DNA from: Frankia sp. QA3
Lineage (GTDB): Bacteria; Actinomycetota; Actinomycetes; Frankiales; Frankiaceae
Assembly (NCBI RefSeq): GCF_000262465.1
Contig: NZ_CM001489.1
Coordinates: forward strand, 5,863,710-5,927,709
DNA: 64,000 nucleotides
Direction: 5' to 3'
Made by a program: the position numbers and the translations under genes. The notes under the pieces are model-generated. The model ran no database searches and had not been told where the DNA came from. It saw nothing but the letters and a program-made list of their open reading frames with translations. Shown piece after piece: positions 55,123 to 63,641 of the stretch; position 1 is the stretch's first letter; each line of letters opens with the position of its first letter.

Positions 55123-55595
55123 CAGCGGGCTCCGTTGATCTGTTTCGCGTTGATCTGTTTCGGGTTGATCTGTTTCGGGTTGATCTGCTTCAGGGCCTCG
55201 CTCAGCACGTCGCGCTCGTACAGCGAGGTGAGGTAGCGGTTGTAGGCGTCGAGCTCGTCGTCCTCCTCGGGCGAGTCCGACGCGGCGGTCAACATCCGGG
55301 GGCCGTTCAGATCCGGCCGCCAGGGCGCCTCGGGTGCAATCCGCCCGCCGGCGCCCCACTGGGGACCGTTGGGGTCCTTGGGCGCCAGCTCTTCCTTCAT
55401 CATCTTGTACCACCAGTACACGACGAAGGCGGCGAAGATCGGCCACTCGACCCCGTAGAAGAGGTTCTGCAACGAGCCCTGGGGGGACTCGCCCTTGGTC
55501 AGCTGCCATACCCCCATGCGGATGAACAGCGCGATCAGAGCGAGCGCGAGGAGATGACGCGCGATCCACGAGGGTGCAAACAACAGCCGGCGCAC
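55122..55595 (-). CDS. Small membrane protein with KQINP repeats
   Basis: 157 residues. The N-terminus (RRLLFAPSWIARHLLALALIALFIRMGVWQL) resembles the first helix of SURF1-like actinobacterial proteins, and a second helix follows (IFAAFVVYWWYKMM). Then a soluble region with an acidic ASDSPEEDDELDAYNRYL stretch, and four KQINP/KQINA repeats at the C-terminus from a 15-bp minisatellite. GTG 55595 is chosen at the family-like start. It precedes and overlaps a DUF3817 gene. Function unknown. Confidence 0.75.
   Translation of the reverse strand: MRRLLFAPSWIARHLLALALIALFIRMGVWQLTKGESPQGSLQNLFYGVEWPIFAAFVVYWWYKMMKEELAPKDPNGPQWGAGGRIAPEAPWRPDLNGPRMLTAASDSPEEDDELDAYNRYLTSLYERDVLSEALKQINPKQINPKQINAKQINGAR
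55134..55193. repeat. 15-bp minisatellite encoding KQINP
   Basis: Four copies of GTTGATCTGTTTCGG with few changes. The unit is unusually AT-rich for this genome. Confidence 0.95.
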
Positions 55596-55772
55596 GCTGT
55601 CGACGCTACCTCTCCACGTCCGGTCCGCGTAGGTCGCGGGGTAGGTGTCCGCGACCAGACTCACACCGTCGATGACTCCACCGGGCGACAGGGCGGGGCG
55701 GTGGCCGGGGCGAGGGTCCGGTCGGTAGGCCGGGCGACGGAGCTGGCCCGGCCCGAGGCGAAGCGGCCGGGA

Positions 55773-55830
55773 CGGCGGCTGGAGCGGCACGGCGGCTGGA
55801 GCGGCACGGCGGCTGGAGCGGCACGGCGGC
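55773..55830. repeat. 17-bp tandem repeat
   Basis: Three-plus copies of CGGCGGCTGGAGCGGCA upstream of the small membrane protein gene. The period is not a multiple of three. Confidence 0.9.
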
Positions 55831-56035
55831 CGGATGCCAGGCGCGACCGGATGCGGCGGTGGCGAGGGGGCTGGCCGGCCTTGGCCTGACCGGCCAGCCC
55901 CGGTACCGCTCGACGGCCCGTTCGCTCGGCTGGGGGGGGTTAGCCGGACGAACGGACCGAAACGCCGACCGGACCTCCTGGCGCGGGGGCCGGTGTGGCG
56001 TTCACATGGTCAGTCGTCCGGGGGGTGTCGTTTGG

Positions 56036-56068
56036 TTGCCGCCCGGGGCAAGATTTTTTATTTTTTTT
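56036..56068 (+). terminator. Orphan T-tailed terminator
   Basis: TTGCC and GGCAA arms around a GC-rich loop, followed by GA and then T6-A-T8. The T run is striking in a genome this GC-rich. It reads on the plus strand, where no upstream gene is evident; a small RNA could end here. Confidence 0.6.
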
Positions 56069-56224
56069 CGAGACCTCGGTGAGATGACTCGAATGGGCTA
56101 GGCAAGTTGTGGGGACAACCCCGACCCGGAGGCCGAAAACCGGGCCGGGCAGCCGGACAGACGGTGGGGCCAGGCGAAGCCCGCGATGCCCCCGGCCCAC
56201 CTGGCCTGGTGACCCCGGCTGTCG

Positions 56225-57847
56225 TCAGCGCAGCACGGCGGCCGCCAGCGTCCATGCCGCGGAACTCCCGCTGGAGATCGACACGGTGGTGGCCCCGATC
56301 CCCGCCGGCAGCGACACGCTCACCCGGGCGTCCGCCGAACCGTCGACCAACGTCGACGGCAGCTGGACGGTGAAGGTCCGCCTGTCCGCGAGCGACGACA
56401 CGGTGATCTCGACCCGTCCCGACGACGACCCGAGGTAGATCTCCAGCGTGCGTGCCTGCGTGACGAAGGTCGACAACGCGGCCGTGCCCTGCACCGCCAG
56501 CCGGTCGGTGTCGTCGGTGCCGCTCGCCGTCGGCATCCCGCCGCTCCAGTCGAAGCCCGAAGACGACGTCGTCGGGACGCCCACGACGCTCGCGGCGAGC
56601 AGCGGGACCGGCAGCGCCGCCCGGTTCTGCACCCCGCCCCATCCGGCGCCGAACAGCGCCCAGTCCGCGGCCTGGGCACCGGGGATCTGGACCCGTGAGC
56701 CGGCCGGGAACGGGGCGACGGAGTTGGTGTAGATGCCGGTAGCGGACGGCGCCAGGCCGGTGTTGGGTGCCTGGCCGGCGCCGACCGCACCGGCGCCGTC
56801 CTGGGCCGGTGCGGCCGGGTCGGGCTTCGTGCCCCTCGTCAACGGCTGCGCAGACGTCCCGCTCGACGGCCGCGCGGCATCCCCCGGCTCGGCCGCGCCG
56901 GCCGCGCTTGCCGCCGCCGTGCTGCCCGCGGGGCTGGCCTGTCCCCGCGGGACGCCGGCCGAGGGCCCCGGAGGCGGGGGGGAATGGACGGCGGGCGGGC
57001 GGGACGGTGCCAGCGTGGCGCTCGTGGTCGCCCACGGCGTCTCCGTGGGATTGGGCCGCGCGGTCACCGTGGTGGTCGGGGGGTCCGAGGAATCGGAGCC
57101 CGGCAGGTCAAGCAGGGCGACCAGGGCGACCAGGGCGAGGCTCAGCACGGTGACGGCCGCGCCGACAAGCGCCTGGGTGCGGCGCCGACCCGTCCCCCGC
57201 GGCGCACCACGTCCGGGCCGGGTGCGGCGCAGGCCCTGGCCCCGCCTCGGCGGCGCCGCGGACGCGTGCCCGCGCCGCGTGCCGTAGAGCGCATCCAGCG
57301 GCAGTGGCGTCGTCGCACCGGCGCGGTCCGCCTCCTCGGTGGGGTCGTCCAGATCAGGCGGACCGGCCAGGTCGATCAGCGCACCGAGGCCGCCCGACGC
57401 GGCCACCTCGGCGTCCGTGTACGGCTCGGCCTCGGCGTACAGCGCGGATTCGGCGTAGGCGGCGGATTCGCCGTACGGGGTGAAGCCCGCCCCGACGACG
57501 GTCGGCGTGGTGCTCTCCGGGCCGGCGTAGGGGGCGGGCGGCGGCCCCGCGACGGTCGGCGCGGCGGCTTCCGGTCGGTCGTGGGGGACGGCGCCCGGCC
57601 GGGTGGTGAAGGGGGAGACGGAACCGGGCTGGCGCAGCGGGAAGACGGACGACCCGCCCAGCGGTTGCCCGACGGCCGCTGCGAGCCGGCGCCGGATCCG
57701 GTCGGAGTCGGGCTGGTGCCGGGCCATCTCGGTGCCCAGCATGCCGCGCAGTTCCTCGTGGAACGTGGTGCTGGCGCCGCTCACCGGGCCCGACCCGGCT
57801 GGTAGATCATGGTCGGGCTCCTGGAATCCCGACGTGCTCGGTGTCAT
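56225..57847 (-). CDS. Single-pass membrane protein coupled to an ECF sigma factor
   Basis: 540 residues. The N-terminal cytosolic part carries a short helix HEELRGMLGTEMARHQPDSDRIRRRL, similar in position and pattern to helices of proteins encoded beside SigE-type sigma factors. A Pro/Ala-rich stretch with a YAESALYAEAEPY motif follows, then a basic cluster and one membrane helix (about 226-247, ALVGAAVTVLSLALVALVALL). The outside part has a Pro/Thr linker and a beta-rich C-terminal domain of about 160 residues. Start ATG 57847 directly abuts the sigma factor stop. It could be an anti-sigma or a surface sensor; not recognised as a known family. Confidence 0.8.
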   Translation of the reverse strand: MTPSTSGFQEPDHDLPAGSGPVSGASTTFHEELRGMLGTEMARHQPDSDRIRRRLAAAVGQPLGGSSVFPLRQPGSVSPFTTRPGAVPHDRPEAAAPTVAGPPPAPYAGPESTTPTVVGAGFTPYGESAAYAESALYAEAEPYTDAEVAASGGLGALIDLAGPPDLDDPTEEADRAGATTPLPLDALYGTRRGHASAAPPRRGQGLRRTRPGRGAPRGTGRRRTQALVGAAVTVLSLALVALVALLDLPGSDSSDPPTTTVTARPNPTETPWATTSATLAPSRPPAVHSPPPPGPSAGVPRGQASPAGSTAAASAAGAAEPGDAARPSSGTSAQPLTRGTKPDPAAPAQDGAGAVGAGQAPNTGLAPSATGIYTNSVAPFPAGSRVQIPGAQAADWALFGAGWGGVQNRAALPVPLLAASVVGVPTTSSSGFDWSGGMPTASGTDDTDRLAVQGTAALSTFVTQARTLEIYLGSSSGRVEITVSSLADRRTFTVQLPSTLVDGSADARVSVSLPAGIGATTVSISSGSSAAWTLAAAVLR

Positions 57848-58894
57848 CTACGCCTCGCCGACCCGCCACACCGGCCAGGCCAGTCGCGGCCAGGGCAGCG
57901 ACTCGGGCCAGGTCGGTGACCCCGCCAAGCTCGGTCGTCCCGGCCAGCCCGGTCGTTCAAGCCGGGGTGCGGGTTCGGGCCAGGGCAGTGGTTCGCGCCA
58001 GGCTACGGGTTCGCGCCAGGCGACGGGTTCGTGCCAGGGCAGTGGTCTGCGCCGCGGTGGTTCGCGCCGGGGCAGCGGGACGGGCCTGGACAGCCGTCCG
58101 GGGCCCGGGAACGGCTCGCCGCCAGGGTGCCGCCCGGCCCCGGGAGCCGGCTCGGCCTCGTCCGTCCGTGCGAAGGCGGACCGGTCGGGCCCGGCGGGTT
58201 CATCGGACTGGCCGGTGCCGGGCCCGCCGCCGGGCCGGCCCGAGCCGGGGCGCACGCCGCTGATCCGGGACGTGCCTGGCCGGGACGTGCCGCCCTGGGG
58301 CATGTCGGGGTGCTCGGGCGTCATGCGGGAGGTCACCTCCTCCTGGGTCGTCTCGGCCGGCGGCAGTTCGGTTCTCTTTAGGATTCGCTCCAGCTCGGCA
58401 ACTCCCTTGGCCGTCTGGCTCTTCACCGTCCCGACGGAGATGCCCAGTGTCCGGGCCGTCTCCACTTCCGACAGGTCGAAGGCATAGCGGAGTACCACGC
58501 AGGCCCGCTTGCCCGGGGGCAGGCTCATCAGGGCGGTGCGCAGGTCGACCACCGCCGGCACGTCCGGCACCGGGGCGGATCGCTCGGCGCGCTGCCCGAG
58601 CACGAGCAGCCCGCGCCGCTCACGCACGACCTTGCGGACCCGGTCCGCCGCCAGGTTCGCGACAATGCGCCGGACGTAGGCCAGCGGGAGCTCGGCCGAG
58701 CGCACCCGGTCCCAGCTGGACCAGGCCGCGGTGAGCGCCTCGGCGGTGATGTCGTCGGCCGCGTCATGGTCGCCGGTCAGCAGGTACGCGAAGCGACTCA
58801 GCGCACGGTGATGGCTCTCGAAGAACGCGTGGAACTCCGCCTGTCTGTGGGGATGTTCGTGCTCGTCGTCGGCCGCGACCGCTTCCACTGGCAC
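57848..58894 (-). CDS. ECF sigma factor (SigE-like) with Trp/Pro-rich tail
   Basis: 348 residues. The sigma factor proper is about 175 residues: region 2 (FHAFFESHHRALSRFAYLLTG, DHDAADDITAEALTAAWSSWDRV, AYVRRIVANLAADRV) and region 4 (LRTALMSLPPGKRACVVLRYAFDLSEVETARTLGISVGTVKSQTAKG). The remaining 170 residues are Pro/Arg/Gly-rich and end in Trp/Pro-rich repeats (EPVAWR units, period six residues). Such a tail is not part of the family. It is directly followed by the membrane protein gene. ATG or GTG 58894 fits region 2. Confidence 0.9.
   Translation of the reverse strand: MPVEAVAADDEHEHPHRQAEFHAFFESHHRALSRFAYLLTGDHDAADDITAEALTAAWSSWDRVRSAELPLAYVRRIVANLAADRVRKVVRERRGLLVLGQRAERSAPVPDVPAVVDLRTALMSLPPGKRACVVLRYAFDLSEVETARTLGISVGTVKSQTAKGVAELERILKRTELPPAETTQEEVTSRMTPEHPDMPQGGTSRPGTSRISGVRPGSGRPGGGPGTGQSDEPAGPDRSAFARTDEAEPAPGAGRHPGGEPFPGPGRLSRPVPLPRREPPRRRPLPWHEPVAWREPVAWREPLPWPEPAPRLERPGWPGRPSLAGSPTWPESLPWPRLAWPVWRVGEA
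57960..58075. repeat. 18-bp degenerate repeat in the sigma factor tail
   Basis: Several imperfect copies of GGGTTCGCGCCAGGCGAC. They encode the repeated EPVAWR-type hexapeptide at the C-terminus of the sigma factor. Boundaries approximate. Confidence 0.7.
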
Positions 58895-59414
58895 GCTCCC
58901 CGGGCCCGTCCTGGCCGGCGCGTCCCCGGAGCCGGCCAGACAGTCGATGCTGTGGTCGTCTGTGACTGGTTGCAGAGAACCAAAAGTTCAGGGTGATGCG
59001 CATATGACGGTAGCGACTGGATCAGCTGTATGTCGTGGCACCTGAGTGCCGATCAGTTCCTGTACCGTTAATACGGCGATACGGGCGCCGCACCTCGTGC
59101 GGACCGCCATCTCCGCTGTGACTTACCGGCCATCCAGGTCGGGGGCCGGACCGGTCCCGTCGGCGGGCACCTTCGGCGGGCCGGCGCCACCCGAATGGGC
59201 GTTCGTTGTGGACCGGCTGTTTTGTTGTTTGCCCATGCGTGTCGCGGGATCGCTTTGGTTGTCACCATGGCGTGTTTGTTGTTTCCATGGAGATGTCGGT
59301 GTGTCGACCGGACCCGTTCGGGGCCGGGCGCGAGGCCCCGGGTGGGCGGGCCGGTGGCCATGCGATGCTGGGACGATGTTTCCGCGGCTCCGACCACCGG
59401 GTACGGCGGGTTCT
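58895..59414. other. Promoter region of the sigma factor and leader of a small gene
   Basis: About 520 bases between divergent genes. CCGT-TAAT-ACGG at 59065-59076 is a small palindrome. Two similar T/G-rich segments (TTTTGTTGTTTGCCCATG near 59220 and TGTTTGTTGTTTCCATGG near 59273) form an approximate direct repeat. No gene recognised. Confidence 0.4.
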
Positions 59415-59651
59415 ATGTCCAGCCTGTTCACCTCGACCATCCCGACGTGCCCGCGTGCCGCGGTGTCCGCCGGTGTCCGTCCGCACCATCCGGACTCGCC
59501 GCCGCCGCTCGACCCGGACGCCCCGATCCCGGATGACCCGGGCCCGCTGCTGCCCGACACGCCGGATCTGCCCCCTGCGCCGCACGAACCCTCTCCGTAC
59601 ACCGAGCCGGCGCCGGACTCACCCGCCGAACCCGAACCCGAACCGGTCTGA
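59415..59651 (+). CDS. Possible small Pro/Asp-rich protein
   Basis: 78 residues, beginning MSSLFTSTIPTCPRAAVS and then almost entirely Pro, Asp and Glu (DPDAPIPDDPGPLLPD, then EPAPDSPAEPEPEPV). Small acidic Pro-rich proteins of this look occur in actinobacteria, but this one could also be a compositional artefact. No ribosome binding site is convincing. It would end about 40 bases before the nitroreductase gene. Confidence 0.35.
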   Translation: MSSLFTSTIPTCPRAAVSAGVRPHHPDSPPPLDPDAPIPDDPGPLLPDTPDLPPAPHEPSPYTEPAPDSPAEPEPEPV

Positions 59652-59692
59652 TCCGGTGACGCGCGCGGGAGGCGGCCACGAAGGAGCTCATC

Positions 59693-60337
59693 GTGACCCT
59701 GCTCGACCTCACCCCTGACGAGGTGCTGACGACGACCCGCAGCGTGCGCAGGCGGCTCGACCTCGACCGCCCGGTCGAGCCGGAGGTCGTCGAGGAGTGC
59801 CTGCGGATCGCGTTGCAGGCGCCGAGTGGTTCCAACCAGCAGGGCTGGCACTGGATCGTGGTGACCGACCCGGAGCTGCGCGCGGGCATCGCCGAGTACT
59901 ACCGGCGCGCCTCGACCGCCTATCTCGACGCCGGCGGCCCGGCACGGGACTCCTTCGAGGGCGAGCGGCTCGCCGTCCAGCAGCGGGTCACCGACTCCGC
60001 CCGGTACCTCGCCGAGAACCTGCACCGGGTCCCCGTGCACGTCATCGGCTGCCTGGAGGGCGACGCGACGCAGGTCCCGGCGCAGCTGCAGGCCGGCTTC
60101 TGGGGGTCGCTGCTCCCGGCCGCGTGGAGCTTCATGCTCGCCCTGCGGGCCCGGGGCCTCGGCAGCGCCTGGACGTCGCTGCACCTGCGCTACGCCGACG
60201 AGGTCGCGAAGCTGCTCGGCATCCCGCCGAATGTGAGCCAGGGCGTGCTGCTGCCCGTCGCCTACACCATCGGTACGGATTTCCGACCCGCGCCGCGGGA
60301 GCCGCTGGCGAGCGTCCTCCACCACGACCGCTGGTAG
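59693..60337 (+). CDS. Nitroreductase-family protein
   Basis: 214-residue FMN-dependent oxidoreductase. The N-terminal segment SVRRRLDLDRPVEPEVVEECLRIALQAPSGSNQQGWHW-like order gives the FMN-binding Arg-Ser-Val-Arg and Ser-x-x-Asn-x-Gln sites. Later landmarks are ENLHRVPVHVIGC, GSLLPAAWSFMLALRARGLGSAWTSLHL and GVLLPVAYTIGTDF. GTG 59693 follows GAAGGAGC. Substrate unknown. Confidence 0.93.
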   Translation: MTLLDLTPDEVLTTTRSVRRRLDLDRPVEPEVVEECLRIALQAPSGSNQQGWHWIVVTDPELRAGIAEYYRRASTAYLDAGGPARDSFEGERLAVQQRVTDSARYLAENLHRVPVHVIGCLEGDATQVPAQLQAGFWGSLLPAAWSFMLALRARGLGSAWTSLHLRYADEVAKLLGIPPNVSQGVLLPVAYTIGTDFRPAPREPLASVLHHDRW

Positions 60338-60437
60338 CCGTCCTCGCCGGGGGTCCGGGGTCGGTGAGGGCTCCGGGGTCGGCGGGCTCCGGGGTCGGCG
60401 GGCTCGCGGGCGCCGGCGGCGTCGTAGCGTGTGGAGG

Positions 60438-61430
60438 GTGCATGCGGTGACGGTGTCGGCCCCCGGCGGGCCCGAGGTCATGTCCTGGTCCAGCGTGGCG
60501 GACCCGCCCGCGCCCGGGCCGGGTGAGGTAACCCTTGACGTGGTCGCCACGGCGGTCAACCGGGCGGACCTGCTGCAACGGCAGGGTCTCTACCCGCCGC
60601 CGCCCGGCGACTCCGCGATCATCGGGTTGGAGTGCTCCGGCCGGGTGGCCGCCGTCGGGCCCGAGGTGTCCGGGTTCGAGATCGGCGCCGAGGTGTGCGC
60701 CCTGCTCGGCGGCGGCGGGTACGCGAGCAGGGTGAACGTGCCGGCGGGCCAGCTCCTGCCGATCCCGGCGGGAGTCGACCTGGTCGAGGCCGCCGGCCTG
60801 CCCGAGGTCGCGGCCACCGTCTACTCGACCGTGTTCGGCATCGCCGACCTGCACGACCGCGAGGTCTTCTGCGTGCACGGCGGCGCATCGGGGATCGGCA
60901 CGTTCGCGATCCAGGCGGTCCGCGCGCTGCGGCCGGAGGCGGTCATCGCCACCACCGCCGGCACCCCGGCGAAGCTGGCCAGGGTCCGCGAGCTCGGCGC
61001 CGACGTGGCCGTCTCCTACCGGGACGCCGACTTCGTCGAGGTGATCCGCAAGGCCACCGACGGCCACGGGGCGGACGTCATCCTCGACAACATGGGTGCG
61101 GCCTACCTGCCGCGCAACGTGTCGCTGCTCGCCGTCGGCGGGCGGCTCGTCGTCATCGGCCTGCAGGGCGGGGTGAAGGGCGAGCTCAACCTCGGGGCCC
61201 TGCTGAACAAGCGGGCGGTGGTGCATGCCGCCTCGCTGCGCGCACGACCGCCGGCGGAGAAGTTCAAGATCGTCGCCGGGGTCCGCGCCGAGTTCTGGCC
61301 GGCGGTCGAACGCGGCGCGATCAGGCCGGTGATCGACCAGGTGCTCCCGATCACCGAGGTGGCGGCGGCGCACCGGCATGTGGCCGGTCTCGGGCACGTC
61401 GGCAAGGTGATCCTCACCATCCCGCGCTGA
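60438..61430 (+). CDS. NAD(P)H quinone oxidoreductase, PIG3 type
   Basis: 330-residue medium-chain reductase without the catalytic zinc ligands. It begins HAVTVSAPGGPEVMSW, then VATAVNRADLLQRQGLYPPPPG, IIGLECSGRVAAVGPEV, VFCVHGGASGIGTFAIQAV (NADPH-binding G-x-G-x-x-G) and VILDNMGAAYLPRN. Typical of the PIG3-like quinone reductases. GTG 60438 aligns with the family start; GTG 60447 has better ribosome binding site spacing. Confidence 0.93.
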   Translation: MHAVTVSAPGGPEVMSWSSVADPPAPGPGEVTLDVVATAVNRADLLQRQGLYPPPPGDSAIIGLECSGRVAAVGPEVSGFEIGAEVCALLGGGGYASRVNVPAGQLLPIPAGVDLVEAAGLPEVAATVYSTVFGIADLHDREVFCVHGGASGIGTFAIQAVRALRPEAVIATTAGTPAKLARVRELGADVAVSYRDADFVEVIRKATDGHGADVILDNMGAAYLPRNVSLLAVGGRLVVIGLQGGVKGELNLGALLNKRAVVHAASLRARPPAEKFKIVAGVRAEFWPAVERGAIRPVIDQVLPITEVAAAHRHVAGLGHVGKVILTIPR

Positions 61431-61538
61431 CGGTTGCGGGCCGCGGGCCGACCGTGGCTGTCCGCGACCGGCCACGGCCGACTGGCCGGTGCCGCACCGG
61501 CGCCGTGTGGCGCGCTCCGACGGGGCAGGATAGGGGTC

Positions 61539-62099
61539 ATGACGGATCAACCGGAACCCCGCGTCGTGATTGTCGGGCCCGACGGAGCCCTGCACGAGAG
61601 CGCGCAGGAGGCGCTCGGCCGGCCGGCCCGGTCGGTGAACCCGAACGGTGAGCAGGAGGGGGAGCCGGCCGGCGGCAACCCCGTGGCCGAGCTGGTCTCC
61701 CAGCCCGACAAGGTGATGCGCATCGGTACGATGATCAAGCAGTTGTTGGAGGAGGTACGCGCCGCGCCGCTGGACGACGCCAGTCGGATCCGGCTGCGGG
61801 AGATCCACCGCAGCTCGATCCGTGAGCTCTCCGACGGGCTGGCCCCGGAGCTGCGGGCCGAGCTGGAGCGGCTGTCGCTGCCCTTCGACGAGGGCCACAC
61901 CCCGTCTGACGGGGAGCTCAGGATCGCCCAGGCGCAGCTCGTCGGCTGGTTGGAGGGCTTGTTCCACGGCCTGCAGACGGCGCTGTTCGCCCAGCAGATG
62001 GCTGCCCGGGCGCAGCTCGAGGAGATGCGCCGCCGGGCGCTGCCGAGCGGGCAGCAGCAGCCCGGCGGGGAGGCGTTCGGGCGCGGCGCCTACCTGTGA
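61539..62099 (+). CDS. bpa: Bacterial proteasome activator
   Basis: 186-residue ring-forming activator (Bpa/PafE) that opens the 20S proteasome gate without ATP. The helical core carries LVSQPDKVMRIGTMIKQLLEEVRAAPLDDASR, RLREIHRSSIRELSDGLAPELR and LRIAQAQLVGWLEGLFHGLQTALFAQQM. The C-terminus ends GRGAYL, keeping the hydrophobic-Tyr-x pattern by which the activator docks on the proteasome. Proteasome genes themselves are not in this window. ATG 61539 follows ATAGGGG. Confidence 0.95.
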   Translation: MTDQPEPRVVIVGPDGALHESAQEALGRPARSVNPNGEQEGEPAGGNPVAELVSQPDKVMRIGTMIKQLLEEVRAAPLDDASRIRLREIHRSSIRELSDGLAPELRAELERLSLPFDEGHTPSDGELRIAQAQLVGWLEGLFHGLQTALFAQQMAARAQLEEMRRRALPSGQQQPGGEAFGRGAYL

Positions 62100-62129
62100 C
62101 GGCGCCGGCACCCCAAGGCGGCCCGGCGG

Positions 62130-63641
62130 TCAGTTCGCCGGGCTGACCGAGCTCATGTTGAAGTCCGGCACCCGCATCGGTGGCATCCGGGTGAGTGTGA
62201 ACCAGTCCGCCCACTCCCGGGCCATGGTGCGGGTGGCCGCGCCGATCTGCGCCGTGCGGCCCAGCAGGCCCACCGGCGACTCGTTGAACCGGAAGTTGTT
62301 CACCGCCCCGGTGACCTCGCCGTTCTCGATCAGGTAGACGCCGTCTCGGGTGAGCCCGGTCAGCAGCAGGACCTCCGGGTCGACGTCGCGGATGTACCAC
62401 AGGCTGGTCAGCAGCAGGCCGCGCCGAGTCGAGGCGATCATCTCGTCGAGCGACGCCGAACCCCCCGCATCCAGGGTCAGGTTCTCGATCATCGGGGTGA
62501 CCGCGCTCTGCGTGGCCCGGGCCGAGGCGCGGGTCTGCACGAGCGCACCGAGCGCGCCGTCCCGGATCCAGTCGGTGGCGCCGAGCGCCAGCCCGTTGTC
62601 GAACACGCTCGACATCGACGACGACGACGCGGCGGTCACGAACGGGGTCGTCGCCAGCTCCGGGTCCGCGGGGTCGCTGGACAGCCGCAGCCCGGCCGGC
62701 CCGATCGCCTCGCCGATCCGCGTCCCGCCGCCCGGCCGGCTGAACACCGTGCGGCCCTCGGCGGCGTCCCGCCCGGCGGCCGACCAGTACAGGTAGATCA
62801 TCAGGTCGGCGACCGCGGACGGTGGCAGCAACGTCTCGTAGCGGCCCGCGGGCAGCTCCACCGAACGCTCGCACCAGGCCAGCCGGGAGCGCAACGCCGC
62901 GTCGGTGGCGGCCACGTCCACGTCGGTGAAGTCGTGGGTGGACTGCCCGTGCCACACCGAGCCGCCGGGAACGCCGCTCTTGGCGTTCCACTCGACGCTG
63001 CCCGTCGGCTGGCTGTGCCGCAGCCGCAGGCCGGTGGACGTGCCCAGCCAGGTGGTGGTCACGTCGTGCTGGGCGAAGCCGAACAGCCGCCTGTCCTGCG
63101 CCCGCGCGGCGCCGAAGGCCTCGGCGAGGTCGCGGGCGAAGGCGGCGAACACCGCCGTGCCGGTGCGGGCCGCCGGGTCGGTGAAGGCGCCGCCGCCCGC
63201 GATCGGCCCGGCGCCCGCGGCCAGGCCGGCGGTGGCGGGCCCGAGCAGGTCGGCGTAGTCCTCGGCGTCCTGCGCCTCGCGGGCGGCCTCCTCGGCGGCG
63301 CGGACGAGCTCGGCGAGGCCGTCGGCGTCGGTGGGATGCGGCAGGTCGCCCGGCCGTGCCCCCCGGCCGCCGACCGGGGTGTCGATCGTGGAGGCGGTGC
63401 GCACCCCGAACGAGCGGCCGACGACGCTGACGACGGTGATCGACCGGTCGCGGCTCGCCCCGTTGGTGGTCAGGGTGTTGGTGGCCCAGCGCAGGTTGAC
63501 CGAGCTGGACTCGGTGGCGATGACCACGCAGCCGTCCGCCCGGGACAGCGCGAGGGCTCGCTCGACGATCTCGTGGGCGGCCTCGGGCACCGCGCCCGCC
63601 CGGTCGGCCCGGGTGGTCTCCGCTCCGGTCACCTGGCTCAT
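62130..63641 (-). CDS. tldE: TldE/PmbA-type metalloprotease subunit
   Basis: 503-residue partner subunit of the TldD/TldE protease, which processes peptides such as microcins and unfolded short substrates. Recognised by ESSSVNLRWATNTLTTNG at the start, HDVTTTWLGTSTGLRLRH, GRTVFSRPGGGTRIGE, SLWYIRDVDPEVLLLTGLTRDGVYLIENGEV and the C-terminal NFRFNESPVG block with the final RVPDFNMSSVSPAN. As in other TldE subunits no HExxxH motif is seen. It overlaps the tldD stop by ATGA. Confidence 0.95.
   Translation of the reverse strand: MSQVTGAETTRADRAGAVPEAAHEIVERALALSRADGCVVIATESSSVNLRWATNTLTTNGASRDRSITVVSVVGRSFGVRTASTIDTPVGGRGARPGDLPHPTDADGLAELVRAAEEAAREAQDAEDYADLLGPATAGLAAGAGPIAGGGAFTDPAARTGTAVFAAFARDLAEAFGAARAQDRRLFGFAQHDVTTTWLGTSTGLRLRHSQPTGSVEWNAKSGVPGGSVWHGQSTHDFTDVDVAATDAALRSRLAWCERSVELPAGRYETLLPPSAVADLMIYLYWSAAGRDAAEGRTVFSRPGGGTRIGEAIGPAGLRLSSDPADPELATTPFVTAASSSSMSSVFDNGLALGATDWIRDGALGALVQTRASARATQSAVTPMIENLTLDAGGSASLDEMIASTRRGLLLTSLWYIRDVDPEVLLLTGLTRDGVYLIENGEVTGAVNNFRFNESPVGLLGRTAQIGAATRTMAREWADWFTLTRMPPMRVPDFNMSSVSPAN

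Larger units (their letters stand above)
55596..56224. other. Gene-free 630 bases with repeat and orphan terminator
   Basis: Contains a 17-bp tandem repeat at about 55773-55830, then a stretch of GC-rich hairpins, and a plus-strand hairpin plus T6AT8 tract at 56036-56068. No plus-strand gene ends here, so the terminator lacks an obvious owner. The open frames are short and without start signals. Confidence 0.5.

Noticed and set aside
59123..60559. Long minus-strand frame over the nitroreductase gene
   Set aside because: Shadow of the nitroreductase and its leader; no domain and no ribosome binding site.
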